A stretch of DNA of 64,000 nucleotides, from assembly GCA_958510875.1 (NCBI GenBank), contig OY294068.1:18952297-19016296 (forward strand), given 5' to 3'. A model generated the notes under the pieces. It saw nothing but the letters and a program-made list of their open reading frames with translations, searched no databases and was not told the origin of the DNA. The DNA is from Endomychus coccineus. Its lineage: Eukaryota; Arthropoda; Insecta; Coleoptera; Endomychidae. The first letter of the stretch is position 1, and the number at the start of each line of letters is the position of its first letter. The translations under genes and the position numbers were made by a program. Positions 12,430 through 25,690 of this stretch are shown here, piece after piece.

Positions 12430-12620
12430 CGACTTAAATTATACTCTATGTTACATCGAAATTTTATTTAAATGGTCTTTATAATGTATAATATCTTACA
12501 ACTCTATGTTCTATACTGATACCTGCTGTTAGGTTGACTTCCAAAACTATTGACACAATAATATAACCAAGTTCTAAACTGACACCTGCTGTCACATGGA
12601 CTATTAAGATCATTGACACT
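12430..12620 (+). repeat. Dispersed repeat D, copy 2
   Basis: Second copy of the repeat at 9130-9310, about 3.3 kb away. The ACACCTGCTGTCACATG-type block occurs twice within it. Confidence 0.6.
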
Positions 12621-13059
12621 ACGAGTATATAACCCTACTTACATGATACCATAGAGCATATAACTATACTGTATAAAGTATAGTTCAATGCCACAGAGTA
12701 AACACACATCAACAAACATCATCTCGAAAATAATCCGGAAACATTTTTGGGCTGATGAAAATGAATGAAAATATATTCAAAGGTGGAACCAAACATTGTT
12801 TCAAATTCATTTATTATTAGTTAAAATTTCCTACTCATCTTATACTTCCCTTATAAAACGCATAGTGATAGAAGGAAAAATGATAATCATAGTCTACTGA
12901 GATCGTGTATATATATTGCTTTTCACTTTTATAAGTCCAGCCCTTCTAAATTACTTAGATATTTGTCTGTACTGTGTTTTCTCAAAGAAGCCCTTGTTTC
13001 CATTATTTACTCCAAATAGTATTTAAGCTGGCACATTTTTATTTCTCTATTAGATTACT

Positions 13060-14535
13060 CTGATGATGATTACTTGATAGCTGGGTAATAAGGGTTTAGT
13101 ACAGGTCATTTCCAATATTCGAAACAAAATCATTTTCAGAAAATTGAAATTTCATGTAAAATTAAAATATCTAGAAGCAAAGTACATCTAGAGGTTGCCA
13201 TCAATAACAAATGTAGCTTGAGAAAAGTAAAGGAGTTTCTGAAATTAATATAAGACAATTTACACCCGCTTCAAGGCAAGTGATAGGAAACCGTAGTTGG
13301 TATGGTCAATAATTTCACACAAGCTTCTTATTCTAAAAGAAATCATGAACCTGTCAAGACGAATAACCAATATAGGACGGAAAACGAATGCTAGCTATAA
13401 TTCATTTTAATGTTAACCATCTCTCCAGATGATTAGGTAGTGGGTTTCTCACAGACCCGCTGCAGATCTTGATTCTCTCATAGTTACATAATTAATCAAA
13501 ATGTATCACACGTAAATTGGGACGTAACGTAGTACCTAATCATCAAACTTGTAATTAAATATAGTCTTGATTATAGTTGGAATAATATATACATTCAAAT
13601 CAGTTAGTTATATTAAGAAAAGGACAGATAAGTTTGAAAATCCCACCGTGAACATTCTTAATGAGAGGCCTTAAGAGTGAGGAAAATAATTATAAGCTAT
13701 CTTACTGCTTACTGGTTCAACCATTCTTCCAAATTTACTAGTAAAATCATTGGTACAAAATTAAAACCAGGATCACTATGAGTAAAACGATTGGTTAAAC
13801 AATTCGGGGATCCGTCCGTAATTGTAGTTAGGTTTTTAAGGAAAAGGTCGCATTATAAATATCAACCTTCAGCTATATTTTCTAACTTGAATCGTTCTCT
13901 TGTGAAATCACAATTTCAATTAATTTACCTTAATAGTTTCTTCAGAGTATTTTTGGTAAGAAGAGTTGATTTCGCTCAATCAGAGTTGTATTACAATTTC
14001 AAACAAAGTTTGATGTTGTCAGTTTTTTTTATCAAAGTTCAAGTTCAATAATACATTCAAATCAGTTCAATCAGTTTCCATCCCCTAGGTTCATCCTAGT
14101 TAGGTATCAATTTGATAGTCTTAGTTTCATTTCCGTTTTTCAGTTAATTTAGATTATCTAGGTTTGTTTTATTTGAGTTTAGGTTTTGATCCTATTTTTT
14201 AAATTCTTATTAGTGATAAATTTAATTATAATATTAATTTTTTATTATCTTTAATCATCATACGAGTTTATCTGATTAATATTAGTCTTTACTCTTCCAC
14301 TTGCCTTCCAGTGCGTTAAAATCTTAAGTGTCTTGTGAAATAAAAGGGTAAGTGTCAATGATATTTTTCACTTTTGTTCTGGCTAATCAATGATTGGGAT
14401 TGAACTTCAACGTGTCATGGTTCTCTAAATTAAATGGTCACTGTCAATAAATAAATAGATTGAGAACTAGGAATAATATGAATTCCTTGAGTAAAGTTTC
14501 ATAGTTTCATGAAGAGAGAGCTATGTTATAGCTGG
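13060..14535 (+). mobile_element. Repeat family ABC, copy A (possible solo LTR)
   Basis: Aligns along its length to copy B (23190-24640, inverted) and over its last 500 bp to copy C (43175-43700). It holds an 86-codon open frame at 13791-14051 ending FFIKVQVQ, partly conserved in B (ending VFIQVQVQ, with LNSFFRVFL in both), and a polyadenylation-like aataaa near 14450. The right end is a GA-rich run then gctatgtta. Length of about 1.4 kb, internal poly-A signal and lack of transposase fit a solo LTR or a non-autonomous element. I see no clear target duplication. Confidence 0.6.
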
Positions 14536-16129
14536 AAGGTCCTCATAACTTTAACAGTACTTTTAGTGTAATAATGTGGTTATATATATAGTGTTGGTCA
14601 ATATCGTTGTTTCGAATATACACAAAAATTGATAATGTGCAGAATAAGTGTTTCTGATATTTTCGGATTTTTGTAATTTTTGAATTTTGCAAAACAACAC
14701 TTCAATAATTGAAGTTTTCGTTATTGCCTATTCGCTTTCACATGCTAACTTGATTGGTATGGAATACGTGATTAATATGGGAGATATCACTTGAGAGCTT
14801 AGTTAGAATGTGGAACTAATTCACAATTAATATTGAGATTTGTTCCGTAGGGGCAAGCTTAAACCTTTGTTGGTGTATTCTGTGCAGAAAGTGATATAGG
14901 ATAAGGGATAATTCAGGACAACCGCATGGGACGACAACGATTTATAGACACACACAAACAAATATTTAACCACCAACCCTGAGAACTACTTAGAAAACCA
15001 GGCACTGACATAATTAGTGGTAACATACGATGAAGATATGTGCAGATATCTAACAGAAACTGAAAGATCGTACGTAACGATAACTTATTAGTTGTTCTTT
15101 GCAAATTTATGCCTCAGATATTTTCATGACATAAATAACAAGAAGTCGGTCGAACATATATTACACTTGACACGTTGAAACACTCACAACGATAGACGTT
15201 TCGATAAATATTTATCATGTTCGACAGGACAGGGCCGGATTGAGGTTTATTTCCGGCGCGAGCGATTCAGTTTTCCGAAATATATATGGATTCAATGTGA
15301 GTTATGTGGATGTGAAGATCCCACATTATGTTGCCCCTTCGCCGAGGCTTTTAGTGTGCGTATTTTACGTCACAATAAACTAGAATTATGGAAGTTCATA
15401 TCATACAATTCTTGTATGTATTCTTGTCCACTTTCCATAAAGTGAACGCAGAGAAGTCCAATTGTCGCGCACGGATCCGAATTGAGGTGTTTGGCTCTTT
15501 TTCGATACTTTACTCAATAACAGCGACATTTTCTCCAGTGCCCACTCTTTTTAGTGCCACAGGTTGAGGGATATCAGGTAGCGTAAGCGAGGTACGAAAT
15601 CAATCCCTACTTTGTCGAATAAATTGTTCAGATGAACTGTACGTTGGCTCGTAATTTAGCGAACAGAACCACGATTTTCATAATAAATTTGCACTATTTG
15701 CATTCATTGCTGTGATGATAATTACCGAATGAAAATAACCTTACAACTTGAACATATGATAACTAGTGTTAGAGCTGTCTCGATCAGAAGTTTTATGACG
15801 TCAGAAACGTTCTATTATAAACTGTCCCAAACACTACAGTAGTAGTGTTAGCTTCTCACTCTTATATATTCCGAATCAAGGTCATAAAATAATAATGGTG
15901 GCAGTGAAATCTCGATGGAGCATTCCAGATTATCTCTATGGAATGCTATAATATGTGATGGGAAAACTACAATTTTTCTTCCTATGTAACTGATTTTATT
16001 ATGGATTCTTGAAGAATTTCGATCTAAACTATTGGATTTTGGCGTAGCACAAATTGTTGGGAAAATAAATGCAAAAAATAATATGTTGTTTATTTTTGTT
16101 TATTTCTCAAGAAGATAGCATTTTGAGTG
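14536..16129. other. Intronic, nothing recognised
   Basis: AT-rich stretch with no coding motif or strong repeat. A short GC-richer patch near 15235-15270 (ggccgg, ggcgcgagcg) faintly resembles 47220-47260. Confidence 0.4.
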
Positions 16130-17530
16130 ATTTTCCAGGCGGAGGTCTACGCAATTTTGACTCGTGCGCTGGAAAACCTGAGAAGAAACTATACAAATAG
16201 GTGTATATTGCACAGGGTCTGGGAGAAATCAAAGAGTTACCCAGAGTCGTATCAAGGCTAGTCAAAGACAAACAAAAATCAACTGCTTTGAGTCCCAGGA
16301 CATAGTGGAGTTGATGAGAATGAAATGGCCGACACTCAGGCTAGGCGGGGATGGTCTCTGGTCTGATACCCCTGTGAGGCTAGACTGAATCGTTGACTTA
16401 TAAAACTGTGGTAGGGGCCCCGCCCTACGAGGCCAGCTGAACAAACAGTGGTTTGACTTGTGGGAAAGAATCACCACGGATGAGTCAGATCAAGCTCTTT
16501 ATCAAAGAGTCTGTTCCTATGCTTTCAAAGAAACTCCTTTCTCAAAACAGAAGGAACATTGGGGAATGTCACACCTTCCCGTTGAATCATGAGCACATTA
16601 GGTTGGAATGCCCAGCATTGACATTCCTCAGACATCGTTACTTCGGCGGAGCAAAACTGCTTCCAGATGAACATATGGAAGCCGGTGTAACCAATTCAAT
16701 GGAGTCAAAGGAGCGAGACAGAGACAAGTTGACGCAAATAATGGAGATCTGGCAAAGATTTTGGAATGGGGATATTGGTGGAGTTTAATTCAACCAAATC
16801 TCAAGCTTGCGTCTTCTCCAGGAAGGGCGAATCCCACAATCCCAAATATGATGAGGTACAACTATCCCTATGAAGTCTTCCATATCCATGCTAGGGATCA
16901 CCACAACAGCCCCCTCTCATGCGACGATCATGTGAGGTCCATTGCGAAAACCGCTTCACATTACTTGGTCTTCTATTCCGTGACAAGAGCTACTTCCTAT
17001 TCTAGCAGCTCCTCATAATCTACAAAGCACAGATCCGACCTGTCCTGGAGTTGTGTTCAGATTTTTGAAGTTTGGATCTAAAATATGCGCTGAAGCTGTT
17101 GGACTCTATCCAGAAGAAAAGCTATTCATCTGATGGATGATGCCACACTCACGAATTCGTTGACCTATCTAGGACATCGTAGACTGGTGGGAGATCACTC
17201 TCTTTTTTATAGATATTTCTATGGTCGTCTTCATCAGAAATCTCGTCTGTTGTTCTACCACGAGAGATTCCATATAGGCGGACTAGACGAGCTCAAACTA
17301 GTCGCCTCTTCGTTGTTAAGCTCGAAACCTGCCGAACTTCTTCCTACCAGACTTAATTTTTCTATCAAACAGCGTTGTGAAACTCTTTACTAGTGAGATC
17401 TTCCCCTATGCCTATAACTTCCAAGCCTTCAAGAAAAATCCTAATGTTATCTCTTCTCCCAACCTTCCACCGCTGTCTCACACGATGTTCTTTGAACATT
17501 ATAGGTTTCCCACCCGTATAGTCAAAGTAT
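16130..17530 (+). pseudogene. LINE remnant: C-terminal domains plus family-K 3' end
   Basis: Two non-LTR retrotransposon pieces adjoin. In 16130-16790, AEVYAILTRALENL, then HEHIRLECPALTFLRHRYFGG resemble the RNase H and C-terminal Cys/His region of I/R1-type LINEs. In 16790-17530, LKLASSPGR, LLDSIQKK-like sequence, TLTNSLTYLGHR and SLFYRYFYGR, then STAVSHDVL are the C-terminal end of another LINE (called K here) that recurs at 21985, 25540, 53390 and 63290. Several stops and shifts. The RT core is missing, so neither part can move. Confidence 0.65.
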
Positions 17531-18419
17531 AAGAAATCTGGATAGCTCGGCGGGCCACCAATCTGCTAAAATAGAATAGGCTTCTAATTATGAGGCATCC
17601 AATGGTCCCAATCAATTGGTGCATCTGGGGGTTAAGTCCCTGCCCCTGAATGATGATGATAGTGATGAATTGACTTGCCATCATATTTGGTCCAACTGGG
17701 ATGATCCGTTCGATGCCTCTAGCATTGAATGATACAATTATTTTTTTCACTCTTGAGTTTAGCAAGAATCTGTTGTTACCTTAATATTTCATGATATTCA
17801 CTGCAGGTTCTGTCTCCAGCGCAAAATGATGTTAATTTTGCCAGGCCATTTACGAAGAGGAATAAATAAAATTTGTCCCATTGTTACATATTGAGGTACA
17901 CCAGTTCAATCTTCTAAAGACTGTGGCCAGTAACGATCAGTTATGATTGGATCCATTAGCATTAGCAATCCCTCCGTTGTCATAACCTTACTCAGTAGTA
18001 GGGTCACGCTTTACACAGTCTGATTCCAATCAATACTGAACTAATGACAGTCTGATGTTTCAATTGTTGAAATATTTTACTACGAGAATAACCAGTCCGT
18101 GAAATGAAGAATTTCACCGTCAAATACAACAGAGGTCCGTGACTGGTATCACTTGTTCTGTTTCCACACGAAGAATTTCCATATTTCCCCACACTAATTG
18201 TCTGTTAGCTGCATAATATACTTGTGTTATGACTATACGTTTGCTTATTCCTTTGGAAGTAATTTATCATGCTGGCAAATATAAACCGCGGAGCAAGATA
18301 GTACATATAAGCTTGGCGGTGTTAGTTGTTCTATGAATTCTCTATTAAATCAGAGATTCGGTCATTAGTTCGATATTACAAGCATTGTAATCGAAGCGAA
18401 GCTTGCTTGGTCCAACTCA
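17531..18419. other. Intronic; possible LINE 3' flank, otherwise unrecognised
   Basis: The first 200 bp may be the 3' untranslated end of the preceding LINE (TGCATCTGGGGGTTAAGTCC-type tail then gatgatgat repeats near 17652). The rest carries no motif I recognise. Confidence 0.35.
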
Positions 18420-19790
18420 AATAGCACGATTGTACAACTTCTATATGTCGGTGATTATTTGACCGATTATTATGAAATTTTGCATGTAGATTGTTTTGCT
18501 CCTTACACCATATATGATCCAATCTAGAAGTGTGCTTCCACATTTTGAGAATTAGCTAAGAAACTGTCAAACTTTAACAAAGCACGTTTCGGTTCGACTC
18601 GTAGGACATGAGATATTTGGATTCGAAAATTTGACGGTAACTGGAATCTCAGCAAAACAATATTTTCAGCTGAAATTTGGAGGGTAGTTTTTTTGTGATA
18701 ATGACTACTTTCTCTCCAAATTTCAGCCAAATCGGTCAAGATTTGATCAAACTAGCCAAAACTAAATTTTTCTATATTTTAATATATACATATCTATATC
18801 AGGAGTGGGTGGTTGGATCGTTGCCAAATTTGAACTGGAGTTTCCTTCAACATTGAAAATGAAAGAATACCATTTTGGTTTCTTAACTCATCATGGAACT
18901 GGTGAAAAACACTTTTTTTGAAGATTTACCTCTAAAAATGTCCAAAATAACCTTTTTTGGCCAAAAAAATGGTTGAACCCCTTCTCGGAAATAGAAATCT
19001 TGGGATTTTATTATTTTTACCAGAACAAACACTTTCCTCGGTGTCCGGTTCCACCTTCAAAAATGACTATTTCACTCCACTATATATAACTGTAATATCC
19101 AGTAGCGTAGTAGTTAATACGTTAGAGTTGAATTTTAAAGGATAAACATATTTAACTAATTTTGGGGTTTGTCATACATTTTAGTCAAATTTGAGTTACA
19201 TCGCGTTAAGTTCATAAAAATACCTACAATTTGATTTTCATTACTTGGCTCTACAACCTATGACGTATATTCGGCAGCCATTTGAAAATATTTGAAAATT
19301 GGACTAAAACGAAATTTCGGTGGAACAATTCCATGTTTTTTTTCATGAAATTTGACATGTAATTTTTGGTCACCATAAACTACTTTCATAGCAAATTTCA
19401 TCCAATTCAGTGAATATTTGGCCAAAATAGCCCAATTTGAAATTTTGTCAAAAAAAACATGTGTTTATATCTATTACAGGAAGGGGGATCATCCTATCAT
19501 CACGAAATTTGAACTGGAGGTTTCTCAAGCATCGACAATGAAAGGGTTTCAATTTGGTATTTTATCTAGTACCGGAAGTGCTCCAAAAAAATATAAACTG
19601 GGAAAGTGACTCGCAAAAACGCCAAAATCGGTCAAAATGTCCATTTTGTGAATTTTGGACATTTTTCCGTTTGAGCCAGGCCATAAAAATTCGAGGGCAT
19701 CGTTATTGACATCAGAATAAAACTTTCTTCATGGTCTCTAAGGCCTTCTAAAAATTTTCGCTAATTTACCAGGCTTACTCCACTAATAGT
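18420..19790. repeat. Self-similar noncoding repeat
   Basis: Related blocks recur: AAATTTGAACTGGAG at about 18827 and 19504, each followed by a tc/aacattgaaaatgaaag-like segment and a ccattttggt or caatttggt block; and TTTCAGCCAAATCGGTCAAG-type text at 18722 against tttcatccaattcagtg at 19397. These are diverged direct repeats with a period of about 680 bp, without a coding frame. Probably an old tandem non-autonomous element or satellite-like unit. Confidence 0.55.
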
Positions 19791-20569
19791 ATCAAAATAG
19801 AATGGAACAGTTGATTAAGACGAAAGAGAACTATCATTCGATTATTCGCATAGATATGAACAGATTAACACAATGAACTATAGTTAGTGAAATATACAGT
19901 TTGAACTTGATATATTGGGCTACTTTTATAAGTTAAGGTACAACAAAGTAGTTTCATATATATTGTGGGATTGGTAAATCCAACAATATGTAGTGAATGC
20001 ATGAAATTGACTTCTATTGTCATAAATACCGAACGAAACAATGGTGTGTTGTATTTTCACTTTCACTCCGTCCCTTTATCAAATCGTAACATCGGTTGGT
20101 GAATGTTTATTGAGAGCATCAGATTAATTAACCGTCGAAACCATACGGAAAGGTTCACATTTTCGAAACAATACGGGAGAATTTGGATTAACGTTTTCGA
20201 TGGAAATTGTCACAATGTGAAAGCGATTAAACAAATCTCGCGTGTACACGATTAAACGCTTTTCATATTCATATTTCTGTGGCAGATTGTTGTTTTTCAG
20301 AAATAACGTGCAAGACCGTATTTCGAAATGCTCATATTTAATTGCGATATAATCCCAGCTACGAGGCTGCCTATTATAATAAATATGAGGAGAATTAGAA
20401 ACAAATGAATATGTATACTAATTCATCTCATATTAGCCTTTGTCAGATAACAATGATAAGGTTTTACTAGTCCAGATCCATCAATAACGTCACAAACTTA
20501 CTATAGTCCCAGACACCTGTTTGTTAAGGCTTGTGTTGAGACTATGTGAATAGTCCAGTTATATTAGGG
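19791..20569. other. Intronic, nothing recognised
   Basis: No coding frame of note and no clear repeat. Confidence 0.4.
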
Positions 20570-21495
20570 GTTTCACCTCGGAATAAGAGATACACCTTCA
20601 TTTTGGTGTTCTGAAAGTTGTCTCAAAAGTCTCATAAAATTTCGTGTCTGCCTCGTAAGTTATTCAAGGTTAAAGATCACAAAAATAGATTTTTCGCGAT
20701 TATCCAAGTTTCTGTAGCTCCAACGATGTTAACATAAAAATTGTAGAGCATAAAATTTGCGACAATCTTGTCCCAACCATTTTTTCATGGGCTCAACCGT
20801 TTTTGAGATAGAGGTAGCAGAGCTCGCAGCTCTCAGCCATACATACTGTAATGCAAGGCCAACTGTGAATTTCGGTGAACAATAGCCTGTATAAAGTTAT
20901 TAAATGATTAAAATATCATTAACAATGAATAATTTGTATTATTTATTAGTTAATTCAATGTATTAAATAATATTTTATATATATATACATCTAATATATT
21001 CATTTAATAATCTACTTTCAATAAATTAATATAAAATTAAGATATACAATAAGTATTTCATTTAATGAGTTTTTAATTACAAAAAGTAGGTAAGTGTTAT
21101 TAAATAAATATGTAAAATGTTATTGAATACAATGTATTAACTGATAACTAATACAAATTATTCATTGCTAATGATATTTTAATGATTTAATAACTTCATA
21201 CAGGGTATTATTCACCGAGATTCAAAGTTGCCCTTGCATTACAGTATGTTGAGCGCATGAAAAAATGTTTGGAACAATATTTGTCGCAAATTTTATGCTC
21301 TACAGTTTTTTAACAAATGTTAACATCATTGGAGCTATAGAAACCTAGATAACCATCGAAAAACAGATTTTTGTGATCTTTGACCTTGAATAACTTACGA
21401 CGCAGACACGAGATTTCATGATACTTTCGAAACACCAAAATGAAGGTGTATATGAGTTTACAGCTTATTATCTCTCATTCCGAAGTTGACCCCAT
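20570..21495. mobile_element. Foldback/MITE-like element 1 with about 450-bp inverted arms
   Basis: The left arm from about 20572 (ggggtttcacctcggaataa, gagatacaccttcattttgg) is complementary to the right arm ending near 21492 (tctcattccgaagttgacccc). Complementarity continues through gatcacaaaaat...gattttt, gcataaaatttgcgacaa and the TACTGTAATGCAAGG block, up to an AT-rich centre near 20930-21130. No coding capacity. Arm identity is roughly 85 % by eye. This is a foldback or MITE-like structure that would make a long hairpin in the intron transcript. Confidence 0.8.
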
Positions 21496-21984
21496 TTTTT
21501 TGCTCAAGTGACTGGTTTAAAAGTACAAACACCGGCATCTGAAGGAATGGAAACTATTTCTCTCCCTCATGATAGCCCGCTGTATTATCGACGCTCAGTA
21601 TGCGATCAGCTTAGCTAGAGTAAACATGTTACCTGCATTTACATTTAATTTAGAAATAACATGTTTAAAATAACATTTTTCTGCATCGCCTCTCCTTGAA
21701 AAAAGTCTACTTTATTTTCACAGTTTTTTTTATGTACTAAGTTTATTAAACATATTCAATACATTCCACTTTTTAAATTAATCTCAAGCACCGTGATCCT
21801 CATTCGTACATACGAACAATATTTATTTATTTCTAATTCTCTACATTGGTTTAATTGGTGGCGCCATCTGACCAACTCGAGTAGTATCCCGTTCTTCGTA
21901 AAGTTCGAGAAATCTGTCAATGTGATACTTTGCTTGATTTCTTGGTGGGACATGTATTCATAGATGACCTGAGATATTTTGGTC
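21496..21984. other. Intronic, nothing recognised
   Basis: Short gap between foldback element and LINE fragment. A 65-codon minus open frame has no motif. Confidence 0.4.
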
Positions 21985-22330
21985 TTTTTACCACGTTGTA
22001 GGTCGGTTACGACTTCAACAGAGATTTCTGATGAACAGATGGATGGAAATATCTATAGAAAAGGGAGAGATCACCCATCTTTCTACGATGTTCTAGAGAG
22101 GTCAATGAACTCGTAAGTGGGACATCATATATCAAACAAATAACTCTCTTCAGAATAGAATCCAAGAGCTTCACCGTATTTTTGGAACCCGAACTCAAAA
22201 CATGTGAGCAGTACTCCAGGACAGGTCAAATCTGTGCTTTGTAGATTATGAGGAGCTGCTGAGATGTGGAGTGGTTCTTGTCACGGAATAGAAAACCAAG
22301 TTTTTGTGAATTAGAGGAAATATAGCTATC
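21985..22330 (-). pseudogene. LINE family-K 3' fragment
   Basis: Minus-strand reading gives a KTVKLLDSI segment, then LTSLEHRRKMGDLSLFYRYF and a VHQKSL segment, the same C-terminal RT-ORF end as at 16790-17530 but inverted. It runs up to the LLIIYKAQ-like region near 22250. Truncated at both ends. Confidence 0.7.
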
Positions 22331-23189
22331 GAATGTCTACAATCTTGACTTCTAAAGGTGCAGTATTTGAGTGAATCAATTATTTATCAAGAATGATATT
22401 TATAAACATATTATACAGAAACTTGAGAAGTTCGAATAGTAAAAATTCGAAGAAATATATTTGTAAATAATGATATACAGTGAAAAAATATTTATGGACA
22501 TACGTTTGACATAAATAGACTGCGGTTCAAAGTTCATGATATATGAGTATATTTCTCTCCGTGAATCTGAACAATTCATCAATTGGATGCTTGAGGCAAT
22601 AAATTGTTATATTTCATCTTCGAATAAAATGAACGCATTGACAGGAAGTTTATGTATAGGGCAAACCACAATTTCGGCGTTTGTCTTTTATCCTTCAGGA
22701 CATCAATTTATCAACATCATTCAACTATATGGAATAGTGAAACATTTAACTACTTTATGGAAACCCTCTTATAAGTGGCAGGTGCTTCAGTTTCCAATTA
22801 TTCCCATTCCCCGGTGCTGAATGGACTAGGTCTTCAATTGAACCCGATTTAAACAAATTACTGCTTTTATAAAAAATTGTAACAGATTGTTCTAAATAAA
22901 ATCGGATTAAATGCCAATAGATGATTTTTGAGCTCACCCGAAAACGTTCCTACTCAACAAAACCAAACTTTTCTGCGTGGAAGAATGAGTGGAGGGGTCC
23001 TCAGAGTGAAACCTGGAAAGGCTAGTCAAGAGATACGGGGGAGTAGAAAGACTGGGAAGGGCTGACCCAGAAATTTATAGAGTAAATTCAACATAATGTA
23101 CATAATTTTCCTAAATCAATATCATCATTGGGATACATCTGCCTTGCAATGGCTCAGGATGGAGTTCAATTTCTTAGATGGAAAGATGT
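22331..23189. other. Intronic, nothing recognised
   Basis: A 94-codon plus open frame (22536-22820) lacks recognisable motifs and any splice or promoter context, so I do not call it. A slightly GC-richer patch at 22980-23070 is unexplained. Confidence 0.35.
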
Positions 23190-23194
23190 GGTAA

Positions 23195-23237
<43 letters not shown>

Positions 23238-24640
23238 TTATGAAACTATGAAACTTTATTTGAGGAATTTATATTATACCTATTCCTCAATCTATTCAGT
23301 TATTTACAGTGTGGCCATTTGACATAGAGAACCATGACACGTTGAAGTTTGATTCCAATCATTGAATAGCCAGAAGAAACGTGGAAGATATCATTGACAC
23401 TTACCAATGATTGACACTTACCCTTTAATTTCACAAGACTCTTAAGACTTAACACACTGGAAGGTAAGTGAAAGAGTGAGCGCTAATATTAATCAGATAA
23501 ACTAGTATTCAATAACAACAATAAAATTTGATAATAAAAATAACAATTAAATTAATAATAATAAAACAATGAATATGACAACTGATGATCAAAAATTAAC
23601 TTTGTTATTAATAAGAATAAGAAATAAGATCAAAATACAAAATGAAATAGAACAAACCTATATAATTTAAATTAGCTAAAAAAAGACTGAGAGTATTGAA
23701 TAGATTGCACAAGCTGGATGAACATAGAGAATCGGAACTAAATGAACTGATTTGAATGTATTATTGAACTTGAACTTGAATAAAAACTGGGAACAACAAA
23801 CTTTGATTCAAAATTTGAAACAACTCTGATTTAACGAAACCTTTTCGTGCCAAAAACACTCTGAAGAAACTATTGAGTTGTAAATTACAACTGAAGGTTT
23901 TTGCATTTCGGTTGTTATTCGTAATGAGTCCACTTAATTTACAATTAAGGGAAGGATCCCTGAATTGTTTAGTCAATAATTTTAGTTGTAGTGATCCTGC
24001 TTTTGATTTTGCACCCATGATATTTCTAGTGAATTCGGAAGAATGGTTAAATAAATAAGCAGTAAGATTGTTTATAATTCTTTCCCTCTTTCTTGAGGCC
24101 TCTCATTCAGAATGTTTTCGGTGGGGATATCTAAACTTATGTGTTCTTTTCCCCTAAATATCACTAGCTGATTCCCTATGCTACGTTTACGTGTGATACA
24201 TTTTGATTAATTATGTAACTTATGAAAGAAAGACGTTAATAAAACTTCCATATTAAGATCATAGCGCTATCTAAGCATCTCCAGATGGATAACATTAAAA
24301 TGTATCATAGCTTAGCATTCGTTTTCCGTCCTATATCGGTTATTCATCTTGACAGTTTTATGATTCCCTTTAGAACAAGAAACTTTTGTAAAATTATTGA
24401 AATCATCTTGACCATGCCAGCTATGGTATATCACCCTCTTTGAAGCGGATTATTTTTATTTTAGAAATTGTTTTACTTTTCTCATGCTATTCTAAATGAT
24501 CTTGTTACTTTGCTTCTAGATATTTTAATTTTACATGAAACTTGAATTTTCTAAAAATGTTTTAATTTTGAATATTGGAAATGATCCATACTTAACACTT
24601 ATTACAATGTTATACAACATTTGTATGGTCCTTCAACTTG
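23190..24640 (-). mobile_element. Repeat family ABC, copy B (inverted relative to A)
   Basis: The reverse complement follows copy A: atatctagaagcaaag, tataggacggaaaacgaatg, ttacataattaatcaaaatg, tgagaggcct, ccattcttcc. The 85-codon minus frame at 23761-24018 corresponds to A's 86-codon frame. The GA end is expanded into a CT run (23197-23237). Copies A and B form an inverted pair about 9 kb apart. Confidence 0.65.
23197..23237. repeat. (CT)n microsatellite at the end of copy B
   Basis: Pure TC/CT run then tttctctcttta. It expands the shorter GA run found at the same place in copies A and C. Confidence 0.9.
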
Positions 24641-25539
24641 CTCCTCTTACATATTCGGAATCATCTATTATGATTTGGAAAATTCAACTTTACACAAGAC
24701 CTTATTCGAGCAATATGTTTTAACTATCCTAATCTTTCAAATCCCTAAGGTGGCAAAATTAATGAAGATGCATCGTTAGTATCTTTCACAGCATTTCTGA
24801 AGAAGGCTGCCCTAAACATTGTCTTTTTTGTCTTAGTTCGCACGATAAACTGAAACTTGGTATAACGTGTGATTTATTGAGATAATATACATGTATAGTC
24901 TTCAAAACGGGATTAGAAGTGCTGGGATAGGAAGGTCGGATGTGAGACCATCAATTGTGATCATAACACCCTTATGTAATTCAGCGAACCCATTGTTGTA
25001 GAAATTGAATCAGCTATATATACTCCCAAATTAATCGAGACGGTATTCTATCATCGTTAAAAGCTATCAAGGATATCGTGTTGATTACAGAACTCAATTA
25101 CGAAGTTGTATTAGACGTTCAGGGCGACCTTATAAAACATGATTTCTAATCCTTCTCGTCCTTATGAATAACACTTTCTATACAAAACAGTTTCTGCAAC
25201 CCGTTCGCGGTCGTCTCGTCCGCGTAACACGATCTTTTAACGTATATTTGCCTAAATTGTATTGTCTACCAAAATTAGATGAACAAGGGAACTCTGAGTG
25301 TTCCATTGTGTTTGATATAAACTGGCTCCCTTCAGTCTCTTGTAATGCCACTAAGTAGGGAGCTGAAGAATATAATAAATTACCAGTCCTTCAAGTTTTT
25401 CTGCAAAAAATTCTCTGACGTTGAACGGGGAATTGCATTATATTCAGTAGCAGCTCGGAAACATACTCATTCCTTTTGAAGGTAATTTACATATGCACGA
25501 ATATCGCTACACCCAAGTTTAGTATACTCATATGGTACA
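24641..25539. other. Intronic, nothing recognised
   Basis: Includes a 64-codon plus open frame at 25164-25358 with no family motif. No repeat or RNA gene seen. Confidence 0.4.
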
Positions 25540-25690
25540 GTATACATTTTTTTATATACTTTGATTACACGAAAAGGAAACCTATAATGTTCGAAGAACA
25601 TCATGTGAGCCAGCGGTGGAATGTTGTGAGAGGCATTTGCCTTCAACAATTCACAAAGAATGTTACCACATAAATCTAACAAATGAACAA
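25540..25690 (-). pseudogene. LINE family-K extreme 3' fragment
   Basis: Minus strand reads NASHNIPPLAHMMFFEHYRF, the last codons and 3' flank of the family-K LINE, matching 63290-63360 and, inverted, 17470-17520 (shared block ATGTTC-x-AAGAACAT). Only the terminal 100-150 bp are present. Confidence 0.55.

Larger units (their letters stand above)
7591..13059. other. Intronic, mostly unrecognised, with dispersed repeats
   Basis: About 5.5 kb without a supported gene. Contains the TTAGG tract (8278-8297) and two dispersed repeats, 9130-9300 and 9420-9720, given separately. Very AT-rich from 10300 to 11200. No tRNA, rRNA or splice-bounded coding signal seen. Confidence 0.4.
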
